From NCBI RefSeq assembly GCF_900088825.1, contig NZ_LT592171.1, positions 460,009-524,008 on the forward strand: a stretch of 64,000 bases of DNA. The letters are read 5' to 3'. This document shows positions 30,694 through 40,615 of the stretch, one piece after another. The position numbers and the translations under genes are program-made. The notes beneath the pieces are model-generated. The model was not told the origin of the DNA, ran no database searches, and saw nothing but the letters and a program-made list of their open reading frames with translations. Source of the DNA: Thiomonas delicata. GTDB lineage: Bacteria; Pseudomonadota; Gammaproteobacteria; Burkholderiales; Burkholderiaceae_C. How positions within the stretch are numbered: the first letter of the stretch is position 1; each line of letters begins with the position of its first letter.

Positions 30694-31128
30694 ATGAGTA
30701 GTCTGCGCGCGCGCTGGATTCTTGCCGCCTTGTGGTTGGGCGGGCTTGCCGCGGTGGGGCTTATCGGCGCACCCACAGCATTCGCCGTCATACCCGACAA
30801 GATGTTGGCCGCTGCGGTGGCCAGCCGCATGTTCTATGTCATGGCTCTGGCTGCCGTGGCGCTCGGTGGTTTGCTGATGGTGCTGGAGCGGGCGCATGCC
30901 CGGCCGCTGGCGGTATCCACGCCGTTTTTTCTGGTCCTTGGCGGCTTGTTCTTCACCGTGCTGGGCGAGTTCGTCGTGGTGCCGCAGTTGTTATCCGCCG
31001 CGGCGGCCCATGCGGCCAGCGCGGGAATGTGGCATGCCGTAGCCAGTTTGGTCTATCTGCTGCAGGCCATTTGCGTTTTCGCCTATGTCTGGACCCTGGC
31101 CGCCGCAGCTGCGCGGCAGGGGCGCTAA
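30694..31128 (+). CDS. DUF4149-family membrane protein
   Basis: A 144-residue protein with four hydrophobic segments. The sequence ALWLGGLAAVGLIGAPTAFAVIPDKMLAAAVASRMFYVM is typical of DUF4149 (TMEM205-like) proteins, which are common next to greA and yhbY in Burkholderiales. It follows greA by 57 bp. The ending converges with the leftward yhbY gene. The function is unknown. Confidence 0.85.
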   Translation: MSSLRARWILAALWLGGLAAVGLIGAPTAFAVIPDKMLAAAVASRMFYVMALAAVALGGLLMVLERAHARPLAVSTPFFLVLGGLFFTVLGEFVVVPQLLSAAAAHAASAGMWHAVASLVYLLQAICVFAYVWTLAAAAARQGR

Positions 31129-31145
31129 GCCTTGCGCAGGTTCGG

Positions 31146-31625
31146 TCAACCCAAGCGTATTTTCTTGATGCTTGACTGGCGCGGCTTGGCCCGCTTGACC
31201 TTGCCCGTGGCGGTGAGGCGCTCGTTGCCAAGGACCGTCACGCGCTTGATGCGGGCGCGGTGCGTGGGACTGGAGGATGGCACGACAACCTTGACTTGCT
31301 TGGGCGCGGCGCCTCGGACCTTGCTGGCAGGAGCATCGGCGGACTCGGCGGGAATGGGACGGAACACGACCAGAATCTTGCCGATGTTCTGCACCGGGGC
31401 GGCGCCCAGGTTTTCGCAGATGCCGTCCATCATGGCGGCGCGAGCCTCGCGGTCGTCCGACGCGACGCGGACCTTGATCAGGCCATGGGCCGTGAGCGCA
31501 CGGTCGATTTCGGCCATGACCGCATCGGTCAGGCCCTGGTCTCCGATCAGCACCGTCGGTTTGAGGGAATGGGCCTGCGCGCGTTTGGCGCTGCGGTCGG
31601 CGGGGGAGAGGAGCAAGGAGGTCAT
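31146..31625 (-). CDS. yhbY: CRS1-YhbY domain RNA-binding protein
   Basis: A 159-residue protein. Residues ~5-95 form the CRM/YhbY domain: SPADRSAKRAQAHSLKPTVLIGDQGLTDAVMAEIDRALTAHGLIKVRV and the NIGKILVVFRP end. YhbY binds pre-50S ribosomal RNA. An additional strongly basic C-terminal tail of about 60 residues (many Lys/Arg/Ser) is not in the ~97-residue E. coli protein and probably adds RNA contacts. It is divergent from rlmE with 79 bp between, an arrangement shared with many proteobacteria. Confidence 0.92.
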   Translation of the reverse strand: MTSLLLSPADRSAKRAQAHSLKPTVLIGDQGLTDAVMAEIDRALTAHGLIKVRVASDDREARAAMMDGICENLGAAPVQNIGKILVVFRPIPAESADAPASKVRGAAPKQVKVVVPSSSPTHRARIKRVTVLGNERLTATGKVKRAKPRQSSIKKIRLG

Positions 31626-31704
31626 TGTTGAATTATCCGTCTTTCGCGCCCGTTGCGCCCCTTGCTTGCAAACGATCCACTGAATCCGCGCATTGCGCAA
31701 CACC

Positions 31705-32358
31705 ATGAAAAAGAACCGTTTCAAGAAAGCCTGGCTCAACGAGCACCTGCACGACCCCTTTGTCAAATTGGCGCAAAAGGAAAACTTTCGTTCGCGTGCC
31801 GTCTACAAGTTGAAGGAAATCGACGAGGCGAACAAGCTCATCCGTCCGGGGCAGATGATCGTCGATCTGGGTAGCGCGCCCGGCGCATGGTCTCAATATC
31901 TCGGGCGCAAACTGGCTGGCGAGGATGGTTCCATACGAGGCAAGGTGATCGCACTGGATCTATTGCCGATGGAGCCGGTGGACGGCGTGCAGTTCATCCA
32001 GGGAGATTTCCGGGAGGCCGCCACCCTGGCGCAGCTGGAGGCCGCGCTGCACGGCGCAAGGGTGGATGTCGTGCTGTCGGACATGGCGCCCAACCTCTCG
32101 GGCATTGCGTCCGCGGATGCGGCGCGCATCGAACATCTGGCCGACCTGTCGCTGGATTTCGCGCAAAATTGGCTCAAGGCCGACGGCGCTTTGCTGATCA
32201 AGAGCTTTCACACCGGGTATTTCAGCCAGATCGTCAACCGTTTCAAGCTGCAGTTCAAAACCGTCAAGACCATCAAGCCCAAGGCTTCGCGCGACCGTTC
32301 GGCGGAGGTTTTCATCCTCGGCCTGCAGCCCAAGTCGACAGCCGAGTCGACAATCTAG
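31705..32358 (+). CDS. rlmE: 23S rRNA (uridine-2'-O-)-methyltransferase RlmE
   Basis: A 217-residue FtsJ/RrmJ methyltransferase that methylates the ribose of U2552 in 23S rRNA late in 50S assembly, using SAM. The tetrad is visible: Lys in [13 protein letters not shown], the SAM motif [13 protein letters not shown], Asp in [11 protein letters not shown], Lys in LLIKSFHTG, and Glu near SAEVFILG. The ATG at 31705 ([11 protein letters not shown]) was chosen over one 12 bases upstream. It is followed by ftsH, the conserved rlmE-ftsH heat-shock gene pair. Confidence 0.95.
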   Translation: MKKNRFKKAWLNEHLHDPFVKLAQKENFRSRAVYKLKEIDEANKLIRPGQMIVDLGSAPGAWSQYLGRKLAGEDGSIRGKVIALDLLPMEPVDGVQFIQGDFREAATLAQLEAALHGARVDVVLSDMAPNLSGIASADAARIEHLADLSLDFAQNWLKADGALLIKSFHTGYFSQIVNRFKLQFKTVKTIKPKASRDRSAEVFILGLQPKSTAESTI

Positions 32359-32526
32359 ACTATCGCCATTATTTTTTCATAGTTAAGAGCTAATCATTCC
32401 CTTGGCGTGCGTATGACTACTGCGGGGAATCGAGGGCGCAGGGCTTGATTCGCCTAGAATCGGACGCAGATTGATGTAGCTGAATCATCGGTCGTCTGCT
32501 CCACGTCGGGGCTCCAGGAGTCTGTC

Positions 32527-34425
32527 TTGAACAATCAATGGTTTTCCAAAGTTGCAATCTGGCTGGTGATCGGGCTCGTGCTCTTCACCGTGTTCAAGCA
32601 GTTCGACCGCACGGCACCCACCGATACGGTGAGCTACACCCAGTTCATGCAGGAAGCCAAGCAGGGCCGCGTGAAGAAGGTGATCGTGCACCAGAGCGGC
32701 ACGCTGGACGTGACGACGACCGAGGGGCGCCGCTACACGCTGAGTTCCCCCGGCGACTTGTGGATGGTCGGCGACCTGCTGAAGGATGGCGTCCAGGTGG
32801 TTGGGGCGCCGCGGGAGGAGCAGTCCTTCCTGATGCAAATTCTCATTTCCTGGTTCCCCATGCTGCTGCTGATCGGCGTCTGGGTCTACTTCATGCGCCA
32901 GATGCAGGGCGGCGGACGCGGCGGGGCTTTCAGCTTCGGCAAATCGAAGGCGCGGCTGCTCGATGAGTCGAGCAATACGGTGACGTTTGCCGATGTCGCC
33001 GGTTGCGACGAAGCCAAGGAAGAGGTCAAGGAACTCGTCGACTTCCTCAAGGACCCGCAGAAATTCCAGAAGCTCGGCGGCCGCATTCCGCGCGGCGTGC
33101 TGCTGGTGGGCCCTCCCGGTACGGGCAAGACCTTGCTCGCCAAGAGCGTGGCCGGCGAGGCCAAGGTTCCCTTCTTCTCGATTTCAGGCTCGGACTTCGT
33201 CGAGATGTTCGTCGGTGTCGGCGCATCCCGGGTGCGCGATATGTTCGAGACCGCCAAGAAGCATGCGCCCTGCATCATCTTCATCGATGAGATCGATGCC
33301 GTCGGCCGGCACCGTGGGGCGGGGCTTGGCGGCGGCAACGACGAACGGGAGCAAACCCTCAACCAGATGCTGGTCGAGATGGACGGCTTCGATACCAATC
33401 TGGGCGTGATCGTGATCGCCGCCACCAACCGTCCCGACATTCTCGACCCCGCCCTGTTGCGCCCGGGCCGTTTCGACCGCCAGGTGTACGTCCAGTTGCC
33501 CGATATCCGCGGCCGCGAGCAGATCCTGGTGGTGCATATGCGCAAGGCCCCGGTCGGCCCCGACGTGCGGGCGGACATCCTCGCGCGCGGCACGCCCGGC
33601 TTTTCCGGCGCCGATCTGGCCAATCTCGTGAACGAGGCTTCGCTGTTCGCCGCGCGCCGCAACGGGCGCCTGGTCGAGATGGAGGACTTCGAGCGCGCGA
33701 AGGACAAGATCATGATGGGCGCGGAGCGCCGGTCCATGGTCATGCCCGAGGAGGAGCGCCGCAACACCGCTTACCACGAGTCCGGCCATGCGCTGGTGGC
33801 CAAGCTGCTGCCCAAGACCGATCCGGTGCACAAGGTCACCATCATCCCGCGCGGCCGCGCTCTGGGATTGACCATGCAGCTGCCGGAAAACGACCGCTAC
33901 AGCATGGACCGCGACCGCATTCTCAGCATGATTTCCGTGCTGTTCGGCGGACGCATTGCCGAGGAGGTGTTCATGCATCAGATGACCACCGGCGCCTCGA
34001 ACGACTTCGAGCGCGCCACGCAACTGGCGCGCGACATGGTCACGCGCTACGGCATGTCGGAAACGCTCGGCCCGATGGTCTATGCGGAGAACGAGGGCGA
34101 GGTGTTCCTGGGCCGGTCGATCACCAAGACCACGCATGTGTCGGAGCAGACCATGCAGAAGGTCGATGGCGAGATCCGCCGCATCATCGACGAGCAGTAC
34201 AGCCTGGCGCGCAAGCTCATCGAGGACAACCAGGACAAGATACACGCGATGGCCAAAGCCCTGCTCGAATGGGAAACCATCGATGCCGACCAGATCGAGG
34301 ACATCATGTCCGGCCGCCCGCCGCGCCCGCCGAAGCCACCTGGCGCAACCACCACGGGCCAGCCGCCAGCGCCTGGACGTCCGAGCGGGCTGCCCGCCGA
34401 CGCGCCTTCCGCGTCCGCCGCCTGA
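32527..34425 (+). CDS. ftsH: ATP-dependent zinc metalloprotease FtsH
   Basis: A 632-residue inner-membrane AAA+ protease that degrades membrane and regulatory proteins. It has two membrane segments (about 9-25 and 103-122) flanking a periplasmic domain, Walker A GPPGTGKT (195-202), Walker [13 protein letters not shown], the SRH region and the zinc motif HESGH (417-421). The start codon is TTG, preceded by AGGAG; this gives the typical N-terminus MNNQWFSK. A 168-bp gap separates it from rlmE, and a strong terminator follows. Confidence 0.97.
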   Translation: MNNQWFSKVAIWLVIGLVLFTVFKQFDRTAPTDTVSYTQFMQEAKQGRVKKVIVHQSGTLDVTTTEGRRYTLSSPGDLWMVGDLLKDGVQVVGAPREEQSFLMQILISWFPMLLLIGVWVYFMRQMQGGGRGGAFSFGKSKARLLDESSNTVTFADVAGCDEAKEEVKELVDFLKDPQKFQKLGGRIPRGVLLVGPPGTGKTLLAKSVAGEAKVPFFSISGSDFVEMFVGVGASRVRDMFETAKKHAPCIIFIDEIDAVGRHRGAGLGGGNDEREQTLNQMLVEMDGFDTNLGVIVIAATNRPDILDPALLRPGRFDRQVYVQLPDIRGREQILVVHMRKAPVGPDVRADILARGTPGFSGADLANLVNEASLFAARRNGRLVEMEDFERAKDKIMMGAERRSMVMPEEERRNTAYHESGHALVAKLLPKTDPVHKVTIIPRGRALGLTMQLPENDRYSMDRDRILSMISVLFGGRIAEEVFMHQMTTGASNDFERATQLARDMVTRYGMSETLGPMVYAENEGEVFLGRSITKTTHVSEQTMQKVDGEIRRIIDEQYSLARKLIEDNQDKIHAMAKALLEWETIDADQIEDIMSGRPPRPPKPPGATTTGQPPAPGRPSGLPADAPSASAA

Positions 34426-34442
34426 AGGGCTGCGCCCAGACC

Positions 34443-34473
34443 ACGGCCCGGTTGACCACCGGGCCGTTTTCTT
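34443..34473 (+). terminator. Rho-independent terminator after ftsH
   Basis: A perfect 10-bp stem (ACGGCCCGGT / ACCGGGCCGT) with a five-base loop is followed by TTTCTT. It lies 17 bp after the ftsH stop and ends 13 bp before the folP ATG, so folP expression depends on read-through or a promoter overlapping the end of ftsH. Confidence 0.92.
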
Positions 34474-34486
34474 GTGAGGTCTTGAC

Positions 34487-35323
34487 ATGAACACCTTGTC
34501 CCCGACTTGGTCGGCCGGGCGTTTCCAGCTCGATCTGGGCCGCCCTTTGGTGATGGGCATCGTCAACGTGACGCCCGACTCGTTTTCCGACGGCGGGGCG
34601 CACGCCGACCCCGGCGCCGCAATTCGCCACGCCCAGACCTTGGTCGAGGCGGGGGCCGACATCCTGGATGTCGGTGGCGAATCGACGCGACCGGGTTCCT
34701 TGCCGCTGCCGCAAGACGCGGAATGGGCGCGTATCGGCCCCGTGCTGCAAGAGGTGGTTCGCTGGGGCGTGCCTATCTCGGTCGACACCTACAAGCCGCG
34801 CACCATGCGCCTGGCGCTCGATCTGGGCGTGGACATCATCAACGATATTGATGCCTTGCGCATGCCCGGCGCGGAAGACGCGGTCGCTTCATCCAGCGCC
34901 GGGATCTGTCTGATGCACATGCAAGGCGAGCCGCAGACCATGCAGCAGCAGCCGCACTACGCCGACGTGGTGCGCGAAGTCGGCGATTTCCTGCGCGCGC
35001 GTGCCGATGCCATGCTGGCCCTGGGCGTGCCAGCCTCGCGCATCTGCATCGACCCTGGTTTCGGCTTCGGCAAGACACTGGGCCACAATTTGGAATTGGC
35101 GCGCCATCTGGACGAGATCGTGGCGCATGGCTATCCGGTCCTGGTGGGCGTGTCGCGCAAGTCCATGATCGGGGGCTCGTCGGGGCGCCCGGTGCAGGAG
35201 CGCCTCGCTGGCAGCCTGGCCGCGGCGCTCGCCTGTGTGGCGGCCGGGGCGCGGATCGTTCGCGTGCATGACGTCGCCGCGACGGTCGACGCCCTAAAAG
35301 TGTGGACTGCAGTCCGGGGCTGA
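34487..35323 (+). CDS. folP: Dihydropteroate synthase
   Basis: A 278-residue folate enzyme joining p-aminobenzoate to dihydropterin pyrophosphate; the target of sulfonamides. Key motifs are PLVMGIVNVTPDSFSDGG, DVGGESTRPGS, the ISVDTYKP strand, INDIDALR, DPGFGFGKTLGHN and the C-terminal IVRVHDVAATVDALK with its phosphate-binding Arg/His. The length and motifs are normal and show no insertion in the sulfonamide loop that I can recognise. glmM follows after 78 bp, the conserved folP-glmM pair. Confidence 0.96.
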   Translation: MNTLSPTWSAGRFQLDLGRPLVMGIVNVTPDSFSDGGAHADPGAAIRHAQTLVEAGADILDVGGESTRPGSLPLPQDAEWARIGPVLQEVVRWGVPISVDTYKPRTMRLALDLGVDIINDIDALRMPGAEDAVASSSAGICLMHMQGEPQTMQQQPHYADVVREVGDFLRARADAMLALGVPASRICIDPGFGFGKTLGHNLELARHLDEIVAHGYPVLVGVSRKSMIGGSSGRPVQERLAGSLAAALACVAAGARIVRVHDVAATVDALKVWTAVRG

Positions 35324-35401
35324 TCCGGCCCCTTGTTTGCGGCTTGGCAGCTTGGCGCGTCAGCGCCTACAGTCGCGCTGCGAGAAACCCATGGAGAAAC
35401 G

Positions 35402-36718
35402 ATGAGCAGACAGTATTTCGGAACCGATGGCGTACGCGGGCGCGTGGGCCAGAGCCCCATCGTCCCGGAGTTCGGCTTGCGCCTGGGGCACGCGGCCGGG
35501 CGCGTGCTGCGCAAGCAGGGCGTGGATCGGCCCGCCGTGCTCATCGGCAAGGACACGCGCGTGTCCGGCTATATGCTGGAAGCCGCGCTGGAATGCGGGT
35601 TTTCGGCCGCGGGGTGCGACGTGGTTTTGGTCGGCCCCTTGCCCACCCCTGGCGTGGCCTACCTCACAAGAGCCTTGCGGCTGGACCTGGGTGTCGTCAT
35701 CAGCGCATCGCACAATCCGTATGCCGACAACGGCATCAAGTTTTTCTCCGCGGCCGGGAGCAAGCTTCCCGACGCATGGGAGGCCGAGGTCGAGGCCGAA
35801 TTGCCGCACGCCGAGGGCTGCGTGCCGTCCGAGCAGCTCGGCAAGGCGCGCCGTCTGGACGACGCGGCGGGTCGCTATATCGAGTTCTGCAAGAGCACCT
35901 TTCCCAGTCATCTCACGCTCAAGGGGCTGCGCCTGGTGGTCGATTGCGCGCACGGCGCCGCCTACCACATCGCCCCATCGGTCTTCCACGAACTCGGCGC
36001 CGAGGTGGTGTCCATCGGCGTGCAGCCCGACGGTTTCAACATCAACAAGGATGTCGGCGCCACCGCGCCGGACGCGCTGATCCGGGCCGTGCGCGCCAAT
36101 CATGCCGATTACGGCGTCGCGCTCGATGGCGATGCCGATCGCCTGCAGCTCGTCGACGGCCAGGGACGGTTGTTCAACGGCGACGAACTGCTCTATCTCC
36201 TGGCGATGGACCGCAGACCCGCCGGCGTGGTCGGCACGCTGATGACCAACCTCGCCGTGGAACAAGCCCTGCAGGCTCAGGGCATGGATTTCGTGCGCGC
36301 CGCCGTGGGCGACCGCTACGTGCTCGAGGAGTTGCTTGCGCGCGGCTGGCAGCTGGGCGGCGAGGGCTCCGGGCACATCCTCCTGCTGGACCGGCATACC
36401 ACCGGCGACGGCATCGTCGCCGCCCTGCAAATGCTCGAACTGGTCGTGCGCACCGGCAGGACGCTGGGCGAACAACTCCACTCGGTGCGCCTCTACCCGC
36501 AGACCCTGCTCAACGTCCGCCTACCCGACGGCCTCGACTGGAAAACCCATGCCGGATTCGCTCGGGCGCGCGCCCAGGTGGAGGGCAGCATCAATGGCAG
36601 CGGGCGCGTCCTCATTCGCCCTTCGGGGACGGAGCCGGTGCTGCGCATCATGGTCGAGCACGCGGACCCACTGATTGGCAACCAGTCGGCGCAAATGCTT
36701 GCCGACGCGCTGCGTTGA
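35402..36718 (+). CDS. glmM: Phosphoglucosamine mutase
   Basis: A 438-residue enzyme interconverting glucosamine-6-phosphate and glucosamine-1-phosphate for UDP-GlcNAc and cell wall synthesis. It has the start [11 protein letters not shown], the phosphoserine loop [17 protein letters not shown] with Ser103, the metal loop [10 protein letters not shown], the sugar loop GEGSGHI and the phosphate loop [15 protein letters not shown]. It is slightly shorter than the usual ~445 residues but complete. The pst operon begins 118 bp downstream behind a Pho box. Confidence 0.96.
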   Translation: MSRQYFGTDGVRGRVGQSPIVPEFGLRLGHAAGRVLRKQGVDRPAVLIGKDTRVSGYMLEAALECGFSAAGCDVVLVGPLPTPGVAYLTRALRLDLGVVISASHNPYADNGIKFFSAAGSKLPDAWEAEVEAELPHAEGCVPSEQLGKARRLDDAAGRYIEFCKSTFPSHLTLKGLRLVVDCAHGAAYHIAPSVFHELGAEVVSIGVQPDGFNINKDVGATAPDALIRAVRANHADYGVALDGDADRLQLVDGQGRLFNGDELLYLLAMDRRPAGVVGTLMTNLAVEQALQAQGMDFVRAAVGDRYVLEELLARGWQLGGEGSGHILLLDRHTTGDGIVAALQMLELVVRTGRTLGEQLHSVRLYPQTLLNVRLPDGLDWKTHAGFARARAQVEGSINGSGRVLIRPSGTEPVLRIMVEHADPLIGNQSAQMLADALR

Positions 36719-36751
36719 GTTCCTGTGCCAGCGTGACGATTCGATGTAGCA

Positions 36752-36786
36752 GATGTCATATGATTGTCACAATGCATGCCTAGGAT
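36752..36786 (+). promoter_or_regulatory. Pho box and -10 region of the pst operon
   Basis: Two TGTCA half-units start at 36754 and 36765, 11 bases apart (GATGTCATATGATTGTCACA), a close match to the PhoB consensus CTGTCAT-N4-CTGTCAC. A -10-like TAGGAT at 36781-36786 follows at the spacing seen in PhoB-dependent promoters, where the box replaces the -35 element. pstS starts 50 bp further on with a GGAG ribosome site. Confidence 0.85.
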
Positions 36787-36836
36787 GCCCGTTGTGGCCG
36801 AGAACCACAGCCTATTCCATCCTAGGAGAGTGACAC

Positions 36837-37877
36837 ATGAGTCTGAATCGTCGATCGTTTACCAAGGCCGCCGTGGCGGTTGCAGTAGCTGGCGCCGTCG
36901 GCGTTGGCGTGATGGCATCCGCCTTCGCCGCCGTAAGCCTGACCGGCGCGGGGAGCACCTGGGTTTACCCCCTGGTCGTCAAATGGTCCGCCGCCTATGA
37001 AAAGGCGACGGGCAACAAGATCAACTATCAGGGCATCGGCTCTGGCGGCGGCATCGCCCAGATCAAGGCCGGTACCGTGGCCTTCGGTGCCAGCGACATG
37101 CCCTTGAAGCCGGAAGACCTGCAGAAGGCCGGTCTGATCCAGTTCCCCACCGCCATCGCCGGCGAAGACATGGTGATGAATCTGCCAGGCATCAAGCCGG
37201 GCGAGCTGATCCTGAGCGGCCCGCTGGTCGCCGACATTTATCTCGGCAAGATCAAGAAGTGGAACGCGCCTGAAATCGCCAAGCTGAACCCCGGCGTCAA
37301 GCTTCCCGACATGGACATCACCGTCGTGCATCGTTCGGACGGTTCGGGCACCACCTTCACCTTTGCCGACTACCTGTCCAAGGTCAGCCCGGAGTGGAAG
37401 GAAAAAATCGGCGCCAACACCTCCCTGAACTGGCCCGTCGGCGTGGGCGGCAAGGGCAATGAGGGTGTCGCCGCCTATGTGCAGCGCATTCCCGGCTCCA
37501 TCGGCTACGTCGAGTACGCCTACATCCTGGAAAACAAGCTGACCTACGCCCGCATGATCAACCGCGACGGCAAGGTCGTCAGCCCGAGCCTGAAAGGCTT
37601 CCAGGACGCCGCGGCCCACGTGGACTTCACCAAGGCGCAGGACTTCTATGTGATCCTGACCGACCAGCCCGGTCCCGGCACCTGGCCGATTTCCGGCTGC
37701 ACATGGCAGATCCTGAGCAAGTCCGCTCCGAAGGAAACCAACGAGCAGGTCACCAAGTTCTTCAACTGGGGTTTCGAGCATGGCCAGTCCATGGCCGAAT
37801 CCATCGCCTTCGGTCCGCTGCCGACCAGCACTGTGGATGCGATCAAGGCCTACTGGAAGAAGAACCTCGGCATTTGA
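36837..37877 (+). CDS. pstS: Periplasmic phosphate-binding protein PstS
   Basis: A 346-residue exported protein that delivers phosphate to PstCA. It has a signal peptide (SLNRRSFTKAAVAVAVAGAVGVGVMASAFA) followed by the mature start VSLTGAGSTWVYPLVVKW. The phosphate-contact motifs are seen in GIGSGGGIAQIKAGTVAFGASDMPL and VHRSDGSGTTFTFADYL. A double-arginine-free RRSF start does not clearly form a Tat motif, so Sec export is likely. It is the first gene of the pst-pho operon behind the Pho box and is probably the most highly induced one under phosphate limitation. Confidence 0.97.
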   Translation: MSLNRRSFTKAAVAVAVAGAVGVGVMASAFAAVSLTGAGSTWVYPLVVKWSAAYEKATGNKINYQGIGSGGGIAQIKAGTVAFGASDMPLKPEDLQKAGLIQFPTAIAGEDMVMNLPGIKPGELILSGPLVADIYLGKIKKWNAPEIAKLNPGVKLPDMDITVVHRSDGSGTTFTFADYLSKVSPEWKEKIGANTSLNWPVGVGGKGNEGVAAYVQRIPGSIGYVEYAYILENKLTYARMINRDGKVVSPSLKGFQDAAAHVDFTKAQDFYVILTDQPGPGTWPISGCTWQILSKSAPKETNEQVTKFFNWGFEHGQSMAESIAFGPLPTSTVDAIKAYWKKNLGI

Positions 37878-37902
37878 TTGAATCGAAGAAGGTCGACATG
37901 AC

Positions 37903-38910
37903 ATGAGTGGTTCCGAAGTTGTGACAACCGATCCGGTTGAACTGCGCGCAGCTTCGGGACAAGAATCCGTCGGGAAGACCACGGTCTTCTCGGCGGATTT
38001 TTTGTTCCGAAAATTGACGGGTTTTGTCGCCTTCGTCGTGGCGGCCACGCTGGTGGCCATCATGATCTCGCTGGTCATCGAAGGTTGGCAGGCCCTGCAT
38101 ACCTTCGGCTGGAAATTCCTCATCACCTCGACCTGGGACCCCGTCACCAATGAATATGGGGCGCTGGTCTTCATCATCGGCACGCTGGTGAGTTCGCTGA
38201 TCGCCATGGTGATCGCCGTGCCGGTGAGCTTCGGCATCGCCCTGTTCATTTCCGAGCTGTCGCCGCGCTGGTTGCGCGGGCCGATTTCAGCCGTCATCGA
38301 GTTGCTCGCGGCGATACCCAGCATCATCTACGGCATGTGGGGATTGCTGGTGTTCGCGCCACGTTTCGGCCAGATCGAACCCTGGATCAACGACCATCTC
38401 GGCGCCATTCCGGGGCTTGGCGTGCTGTTTCAAGGCCCGCCGATGGGGATCGGCATGCTCACGGCGGGCATCGTGCTGGCCATCATGATCATCCCCTTCA
38501 TCGCGTCCATCATGCGCGACGTGTTCATGATCACTCCGCCGTCGCTGAAAGAGTCGGCGTATGCGCTGGGTTCGACCACCTGGGAGGTCGCACGCTACGT
38601 GATTCTTCCCTTCACGCGCACGGCGGTGACCGGTGGCATTTTCCTCGGGCTGGGTCGCGCCCTGGGCGAGACGATGGCCGTGACCTTCATCATCGGCAAC
38701 GCCAACAACCTCAGCGCCAGCCTGCTGATGCCCGGAAGCTCGATCGCATCGGTCATCGCCAATGAATTCACCGAGGCGACGACCGACCTCTATAAATCGT
38801 CCCTGCTTGCGCTGGGCTTGATCCTGTTCGTGATCACCTTCATCGTCCTGGCGCTGGCCAAGCTTTTGCTCCTGCGATTGGAAACCAGCGTGGAGGGCAG
38901 GAAAACATGA
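37903..38910 (+). CDS. pstC: Phosphate ABC transporter permease PstC
   Basis: A 335-residue inner-membrane permease with about six membrane segments. Visible features are VFIIGTLVSSLIAMVIAVPVSFGIALFISEL, IELLAAIPSIIYGMWGLLVF and the EAA-type loop SLKESAYALGSTTWEVARYVILPFTRTAVTGG. It pairs with PstA to form the phosphate channel. It lies 25 bp after pstS and overlaps pstA by 4 bp. Confidence 0.96.
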   Translation: MSGSEVVTTDPVELRAASGQESVGKTTVFSADFLFRKLTGFVAFVVAATLVAIMISLVIEGWQALHTFGWKFLITSTWDPVTNEYGALVFIIGTLVSSLIAMVIAVPVSFGIALFISELSPRWLRGPISAVIELLAAIPSIIYGMWGLLVFAPRFGQIEPWINDHLGAIPGLGVLFQGPPMGIGMLTAGIVLAIMIIPFIASIMRDVFMITPPSLKESAYALGSTTWEVARYVILPFTRTAVTGGIFLGLGRALGETMAVTFIIGNANNLSASLLMPGSSIASVIANEFTEATTDLYKSSLLALGLILFVITFIVLALAKLLLLRLETSVEGRKT

Positions 38911-39755
38911 TCTCGCTTTACGCTAGACGGCAGATCATCAATTGGTTCAATATGACGGTCGCTGTGTTCATGACCGTGTTCGGGGTGTTTTGGGTGCTGT
39001 GGATTCTCTGGACTACTCTGCGCTACGGCCTTCCTGCGATCAATTTGCAACTGTTCACGCAAGATACGCCCCCTCCGGGAGGGGTAGGCGGAGGTTTGCG
39101 CAATGCCTTTGTCGGTAGTTTGATTCTGCTGGGGGTTGCCATTGCGATTGGAACGCCCATTGGCGTGCTCGCCGGGACCTGGCTCGGTGAGTTCGCCGTT
39201 AAGCACAGGCTGGGGGCAGTGGTGCGGTTTCTCAACGACATTTTGCTGAGCGCGCCGTCCATCGTGATCGGCTTGTTCGCCTACGCTATTCTGGTCGATC
39301 CGCTTGACCACTTCTCCGCGCTCTCCGGTGGTGTGGCGCTTGCCCTCATCCTGATTCCGGTGGTGGTGCGAACGACGGATGAAATGCTGCGCCTGGTTCC
39401 AGGCTCTTTGCGTGAAGCCGCCATCGCGCTGGGCACGCCCTACTGGAAGTTGGTGACCAGGATTACCTGGAAGGCGGCCTCGACCGGGATCCTGACGGGT
39501 CTGATTCTCGGTGTGGCGCGCATCAGCGGCGAAACAGCACCGCTGCTCTTCACCGCCCTGAACAATCAATATTTTTCCACCAGCCTGTGGCATCCCATTT
39601 CCAATCTGCCGATGGTGATCTTCCAGTTCGCCATGAGTCCTTATGCCAATTGGCAGCAAATGGCGTGGGCCGGGGCGCTGGTCGCCGTGGTCTTCATTCT
39701 CCTACTGAGCCTCGGTTCGCGCTGGCTGCTCAGCCGTGGCGGGCCTAAGACCTAA
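38907..39755 (+). CDS. pstA: Phosphate ABC transporter permease PstA
   Basis: A 282-residue permease and partner of PstC. It has the glycine-rich loop [54 protein letters not shown], and the EAA loop [32 protein letters not shown]. The 4-bp ATGA overlap with pstC indicates translational coupling. pstB begins 31 bp downstream. Confidence 0.96.
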   Translation: MISLYARRQIINWFNMTVAVFMTVFGVFWVLWILWTTLRYGLPAINLQLFTQDTPPPGGVGGGLRNAFVGSLILLGVAIAIGTPIGVLAGTWLGEFAVKHRLGAVVRFLNDILLSAPSIVIGLFAYAILVDPLDHFSALSGGVALALILIPVVVRTTDEMLRLVPGSLREAAIALGTPYWKLVTRITWKAASTGILTGLILGVARISGETAPLLFTALNNQYFSTSLWHPISNLPMVIFQFAMSPYANWQQMAWAGALVAVVFILLLSLGSRWLLSRGGPKT

Positions 39756-39786
39756 CCGCCCGTCATTCGCACGCACTATCGTCCCA

Positions 39787-40602
39787 ATGCAAAATCCAGT
39801 CGCTTTCGCTATTCCGGAGGTCGCATCCGACGCGACCCGCCCCGAAGCTTCCGTCAAGATCAAGACGCGTAACCTGAACTTCTATTACGGCAAGTTCCAG
39901 GCGATCAAGAACGTTAATTTAGATATCCCACAGCATCAGGTTACGGCCTTTATCGGCCCTTCAGGTTGTGGCAAATCCACGTTGCTGCGTATGTTCAATC
40001 GCATGTACGAGCTCTACCCCGACCAGCGCGCGGAAGGTGAGATCCTGATGGATGGCGAGAACATCCTGACAACCAGGAAGAACGTCTCGCTGATTCGTGC
40101 CAAGATCGGTATGGTGTTCCAGAAACCAACCCCGTTCCCGATGTCGATTTACGAGAACATCGCGTTCGGTGTGCGCCTGTACGAAAAGCTCAATCGCGCC
40201 GAGATGGACGAACGCGTCGAGGGCAGCCTGATGCGCGCCGGCTTGTGGGACGAGGTCAAGGACAAGCTGCCGCAGTCCGGCGCCAGCTTGTCGGGCGGGC
40301 AGCAGCAGCGCCTGTGCATCGCGCGCGCCATCGCCATCAAGCCGGAGATTCTGCTGCTCGACGAACCGACATCGGCCCTCGACCCGATCTCCACGGCCAA
40401 GGTCGAGGAACTGGTGACCGAGCTGAAGCGCGACTACACCGTGGTCATCGTCACGCACAACATGCAACAGGCGGCGCGCGTGTCGGATTACACCGCCTAT
40501 ATGTACCTGGGCGAGATGGTGGAGTTTGGCGACACCAACCAGATCTTCCTCAAGCCCAAGCGCCAGGAAACCGAGGATTACATCACCGGCCGTTTCGGCT
40601 GA
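39787..40602 (+). CDS. pstB: Phosphate ABC transporter ATPase PstB
   Basis: A 271-residue ATPase. Walker A GPSGCGKS lies at about 57-64, followed by FNRMYELYP, which is specific to PstB. The Q-loop is VFQKPTPFP, the signature LSGGQQQR, Walker [15 protein letters not shown], and the H-loop [27 protein letters not shown]. It powers phosphate uptake and is part of the PstSCAB-PhoU sensing complex. The start at 39787 was chosen for normal family length. Confidence 0.97.
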   Translation: MQNPVAFAIPEVASDATRPEASVKIKTRNLNFYYGKFQAIKNVNLDIPQHQVTAFIGPSGCGKSTLLRMFNRMYELYPDQRAEGEILMDGENILTTRKNVSLIRAKIGMVFQKPTPFPMSIYENIAFGVRLYEKLNRAEMDERVEGSLMRAGLWDEVKDKLPQSGASLSGGQQQRLCIARAIAIKPEILLLDEPTSALDPISTAKVEELVTELKRDYTVVIVTHNMQQAARVSDYTAYMYLGEMVEFGDTNQIFLKPKRQETEDYITGRFG

Positions 40603-40615
40603 ACGGAGAAGAACC

